Of a stretch of 64,000 nt of DNA, positions 61,694 to 64,000 are shown piece after piece. Every line of letters begins with the position of its first letter. Positions within the stretch are counted from its first letter, which is position 1. This stretch comes from Loktanella sp. Alg231-35 (GTDB taxonomy: Bacteria > Pseudomonadota > Alphaproteobacteria > Rhodobacterales > Rhodobacteraceae). The notes under the pieces were generated by a model. That model was not told where the DNA came from, did not search any database, and was given only the letters and a program-made list of their open reading frames with translations. The translations under genes were made by a program, and so were the position numbers. The stretch lies in the NCBI RefSeq assembly GCF_900143545.1, contig NZ_FREV01000001.1:1-64000 (forward strand), written 5' to 3'.

Positions 61694-62296
61694 ATGCAAC
61701 TTTTGATTTCTCCGGCCTCTCCTTTCGTGCGCAAGGTGCGCGTCCTTTTGCGCGAGACGAACCTGATGGACGCCGTCGAAGAGGTGAATGTCACGACAAC
61801 ACCCTTGAACTCTGCTTCAGAGGTTTTGGCGGCAAATCCTATGGGCAAAATCCCTGCGCTGATCCGCTCAGACGGCCCCGGCATCTATGACAGCCGGGTC
61901 ATCACACGCTTTCTGGATGACCATGCGGGCAGCAACCTTTATCCGCAAAGCCGCATCTGGGAAATTCTGACACTCGAAGCGACAGCTGACGCTATTATGG
62001 ATGCAACCGTCGCGATGTCCTATGAGGCACGGTTGCGCCCAGCAGATCAGCAATCACCCGACTGGATCGAAGCGCAATGGGCCAAGGCCGCACGCGGTAT
62101 TGCTGCCGTGAACAGCCGCTGGATAAGCCATCTGTCGGGGCCGTTGAACATTGGTCAGATTGGGGTAGCCTGCGCACTGTCCTACATTGATCTGCGGCAT
62201 AGCGAACGTGGCTGGCGGAACGGGAATGAGGCATTAGCCGCATGGCACGCAGAATTTTCTGCGCGCGACAGCATGGTCACGACAAGACCTGAATAA
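61694..62296 (+). CDS. Glutathione S-transferase
   Basis: 200 residues from MQLLISPASPFVRKVRVLLR. The SPFVRKVRV motif carries the Ser-type active site of beta/zeta-like bacterial GSTs; MGKIPAL (cis-Pro) and YDSRVITRFLDDH follow. Starts 23 bp after the previous gene and ends the dapF operon, facing the outer membrane protein gene. Confidence 0.88.
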   Translation: MQLLISPASPFVRKVRVLLRETNLMDAVEEVNVTTTPLNSASEVLAANPMGKIPALIRSDGPGIYDSRVITRFLDDHAGSNLYPQSRIWEILTLEATADAIMDATVAMSYEARLRPADQQSPDWIEAQWAKAARGIAAVNSRWISHLSGPLNIGQIGVACALSYIDLRHSERGWRNGNEALAAWHAEFSARDSMVTTRPE

Positions 62297-62301
62297 CCGG
62301 C

Positions 62302-62946
62302 TTAGAAATTAAAGCTGACACCCACATTCAGGGCATTGGTGACAACATCTGCTTCCAGCGTACCGCCGGATTCCAGATCAGCCGTGTTTGACGAAAAGGT
62401 GCCTTTGTATTCACCAAAGATCGACCATTGGTCATTGATCGGCATGGACGCACCGGCAATCCATGTCGCCGCAGGGCCGGTGATCTGGTAGCCGAACGTC
62501 TCTGATGCGCCGTTGGTCAACTCAACATGCGGCAAGGATAAGCCAACACCGCCACCAACATAGGGGCTGAGGTTGCCAACAACAGGAGCCCAGCGCCGGT
62601 AGGCATTGACGGTCAGGGTGTTCAAGCCGTCGGTCATTTCCAAAACATCATAGCCCGCCGGCAGCGAGTCGTCCGTCGGGTAGACTTTATTGTGGGCGAA
62701 ATCCAATCCGTATCCGAACGTCGGGGTTTGCCACCGTGTGGCACGGATACCGTAATAGGGTGGCGCCTCGAACGACCGGCCTTCCCAATCAAGGGAAAAG
62801 TCATCATCGCCGATATCAGGATCACGAATCGAAATGTCCGATGATGGGGCAGACTGGATGCCGCCATAGAAGCTCAGCTGCACCTCTGCAGGTGCAGTTG
62901 CCGGAACAGCCAAAAGTGCCAAGCACAATGCAAGCGCGCGATTCAT
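62302..62946 (-). CDS. Outer membrane beta-barrel protein
   Basis: 214 residues with a signal peptide (MNRALALCLALLAVPATAPA) and about eight amphipathic strands, ending in the typical VGVSFNF with a terminal Phe. The pattern resembles OmpA/OmpW-like small barrels (YVGGGVGLSLPHVEL). Function not assigned; possibly acyl-chain modification or small solute passage. Convergent with the GST gene, five bases apart. Confidence 0.8.
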   Translation of the reverse strand: MNRALALCLALLAVPATAPAEVQLSFYGGIQSAPSSDISIRDPDIGDDDFSLDWEGRSFEAPPYYGIRATRWQTPTFGYGLDFAHNKVYPTDDSLPAGYDVLEMTDGLNTLTVNAYRRWAPVVGNLSPYVGGGVGLSLPHVELTNGASETFGYQITGPAATWIAGASMPINDQWSIFGEYKGTFSSNTADLESGGTLEADVVTNALNVGVSFNF

Positions 62947-63380
62947 CAGAGTTGTCGTCCAGTTGGAGTGGTATCAAAGCAATTAGAGCAACCGGTGGTA
63001 GTCTGACAACACAACATTAAGCGAGGATGAAGCGAGACACCGTGATTGTAGCGGCGCTGTCACAGCTTACGCGTGGAACTGGAATTTTTCCGCCTACCAT
63101 AGGCACTTATCGGCGGAAATTTGAACATCAGCGCGATCATCTCACTAACGCTTGGCGGCGAATCGGTCGCCAAATGTGCGCGGCAGATTTTTCCCCGCGG
63201 CAGCTGTTGAGTGTGGTTTGAGAACAATAAACTGACCTCGGGTGTTAAACTGCGCCAGATTGTCCGCTGGACGTTAATGGTTTTGGTGGATAAACAGCGG
63301 GAAATTTGGCCAAAAATGCGTTTTGGCCTAACTCTTTGAAGATGGCCCTAGGGCTTGTAACGGAATCGGAGATGTAACTC
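62947..63380. other. Regulatory stretch between the barrel gene and petA
   Basis: Promoter region for both divergent genes. GGCCAAAA and TTTTGGCC pair around ATGCG at 63308-63328, a possible operator or hairpin. No gene is seen. Confidence 0.5.
63308..63328. promoter_or_regulatory. Inverted repeat upstream of petA
   Basis: Perfect 8-bp arms GGCCAAAA/TTTTGGCC with a 5-base loop, 53 bp before the petA start. Confidence 0.45.
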
Positions 63381-63938
63381 GTGTCACATGCAGATGATCA
63401 TCAGGGTACACGCCGCGACTTTCTGTACTACGCGACCGCTGGTGCGGGCGTTGTAATGACAGGCGCCGCGGTTTGGCCGCTGGTTAACCAGATGAACCCG
63501 TCGGCGGATGTTTTGGCGCTTGCCTCGATCCGCGTTGATATCAGCGCGGTTGAGCCGGGCACACAAATCACTGTGCTTTGGCAGGGCAAGCCCGTCTTTA
63601 TTCGGTCCCGCACCGAAGAAGAAATCGCAGAAGCCCGTGCAGTTGACGTTGCCGAGTTGCCTGATCGGGATGCCAACAACGCCAATCTGGGTGAGGTACC
63701 TGCAACCGACGAAAACCGTGCATTATCAGAAGATGGCACATGGCTGGTTCAGATGGGTGTCTGCACACACCTTGGCTGCGTGCCATTGGGCGACGCAGGC
63801 GACTTCCATGGCTGGTTCTGCCCGTGCCACGGTTCGCACTACGATACATCCGGTCGGATCCGCAAAGGCCCAGCGCCACGCAACCTGCCCGTCCCTGTCG
63901 CGTCCTTCGCGGACGAAACAACAATCCAACTGGGTTAA
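63381..63938 (+). CDS. petA: Rieske iron-sulfur protein of cytochrome bc1
   Basis: 185 residues with a GTG start. The N-terminus has a Tat-like [17 protein letters not shown] and one membrane helix. The 2Fe-2S ligands lie in CTHLGC and CPCHGSHYD. It passes electrons from ubiquinol to cytochrome c1 in the periplasm. The petB gene follows after 12 bp. Confidence 0.97.
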   Translation: MSHADDHQGTRRDFLYYATAGAGVVMTGAAVWPLVNQMNPSADVLALASIRVDISAVEPGTQITVLWQGKPVFIRSRTEEEIAEARAVDVAELPDRDANNANLGEVPATDENRALSEDGTWLVQMGVCTHLGCVPLGDAGDFHGWFCPCHGSHYDTSGRIRKGPAPRNLPVPVASFADETTIQLG

Positions 63939-63950
63939 GGAGAGAAAGCC

Positions 63951-64000
63951 ATGGGCGGAATTCCCCACGACCATTACGAACCAAAGACCGGCGGCGAAAA
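63951..64000 (+). CDS. petB: Cytochrome b of the bc1 complex, N-terminal part (runs off window)
   Basis: The first 16 codons, starting MGGIPHDHYEPKTGGEK, match the conserved N-terminus of alphaproteobacterial cytochrome b. AAGGAGAG precedes the ATG. The order petA-petB is standard. Confidence 0.9.
   Translation, partial: MGGIPHDHYEPKTGGE

Noticed and set aside
63027-63221. 64-residue plus-strand frame before petA
   Set aside because: No ribosome site, unlikely composition and position inside the regulatory region of two genes.
1-64000. CRISPR arrays, rRNA genes and replication origins
   Set aside because: No regularly spaced repeats, rRNA sequence or DnaA-box cluster was seen on reading both strands.

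Overview
The window looks like chromosome of an alphaproteobacterium of the Rhodobacterales (Roseobacter group). The right flank carries dapF, mtaB and the start of the cytochrome bc1 operon petA-petB, and the protein families read as rhodobacteral throughout. No organism name can be fixed without a database search.

Left part (1-17.4 kb). The C-terminal part of a tyrosine recombinase enters from the left edge. It is followed by a 1616-residue Rhs/YD-repeat protein with a Sec-type signal peptide and an immunity-type gene, then by a displaced orphan Rhs tip with its own candidate immunity gene; the shared core is a 573-bp duplication. Directly next to this lies a type II secretion (Gsp) locus: gspL-M-C-D-F-H-I-J on the minus strand with mostly 4-bp overlaps, gspE divergent at one end, and the prepilin peptidase and gspG genes on the plus strand between gspJ and gspK.

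Middle part (17.4-36.5 kb). This is a mosaic accessory region. It holds an XRE regulator with a degenerate RuvC-fold protein, a frameshifted DUF3617 gene behind two palindromes, a gtr-like glycan modification locus (GT-C enzyme, SDR, TIM-barrel isomerase, membrane GT2-like protein, FAD oxidoreductase, GtrA flippase, GT2), a truncated IS66 element, a lipoprotein, a DUF3768 gene, a HerA/TraD-like ATPase bracketed by two copies of a palindromic promoter-like repeat, and a large serine recombinase. An HTH protein fused to a dCTP-deaminase-like domain that has lost its catalytic Glu follows.

Island (36,519-58,843). A perfect 49-bp direct repeat of the 3' part of a tRNA-Lys(UUU) gene bounds a 22.3-kb integrative element. 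The intact tRNA is at the right end, and an integrase, a regulator-like gene, an AlpA-type protein, a primase and a DUF3987 helicase-like protein lie at the left end. Repeats of TGTCCCCCA just inside both ends look like integrase arm sites. The cargo is a carbohydrate/inositol-type catabolic system: LacI and RpiR regulators, Gfo/Idh dehydrogenase, 2-hydroxyacid dehydrogenase, HpcH/HpaI aldolase and aldehyde dehydrogenase on one strand, and IolD, IolE, an SDR and a sugar ABC transporter on the other. A TetR-SDR-membrane protein operon behind an 18-bp palindrome follows. No IolB, IolC or IolJ homologue is present, so the pathway is either a variant or completed elsewhere.

Right flank (58.8-64 kb): tRNA-Lys, dapF-mtaB-GST-GST, a convergent outer membrane barrel gene, petA and the first codons of petB.

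The strongest leads are the HTH/inactive Dcd-like fusion, the possible coupling of a Sec-exported Rhs toxin with a neighbouring type II secretion system, the paired operator repeats around the ATPase gene, and the satellite-like replication module carrying a catabolic cargo.
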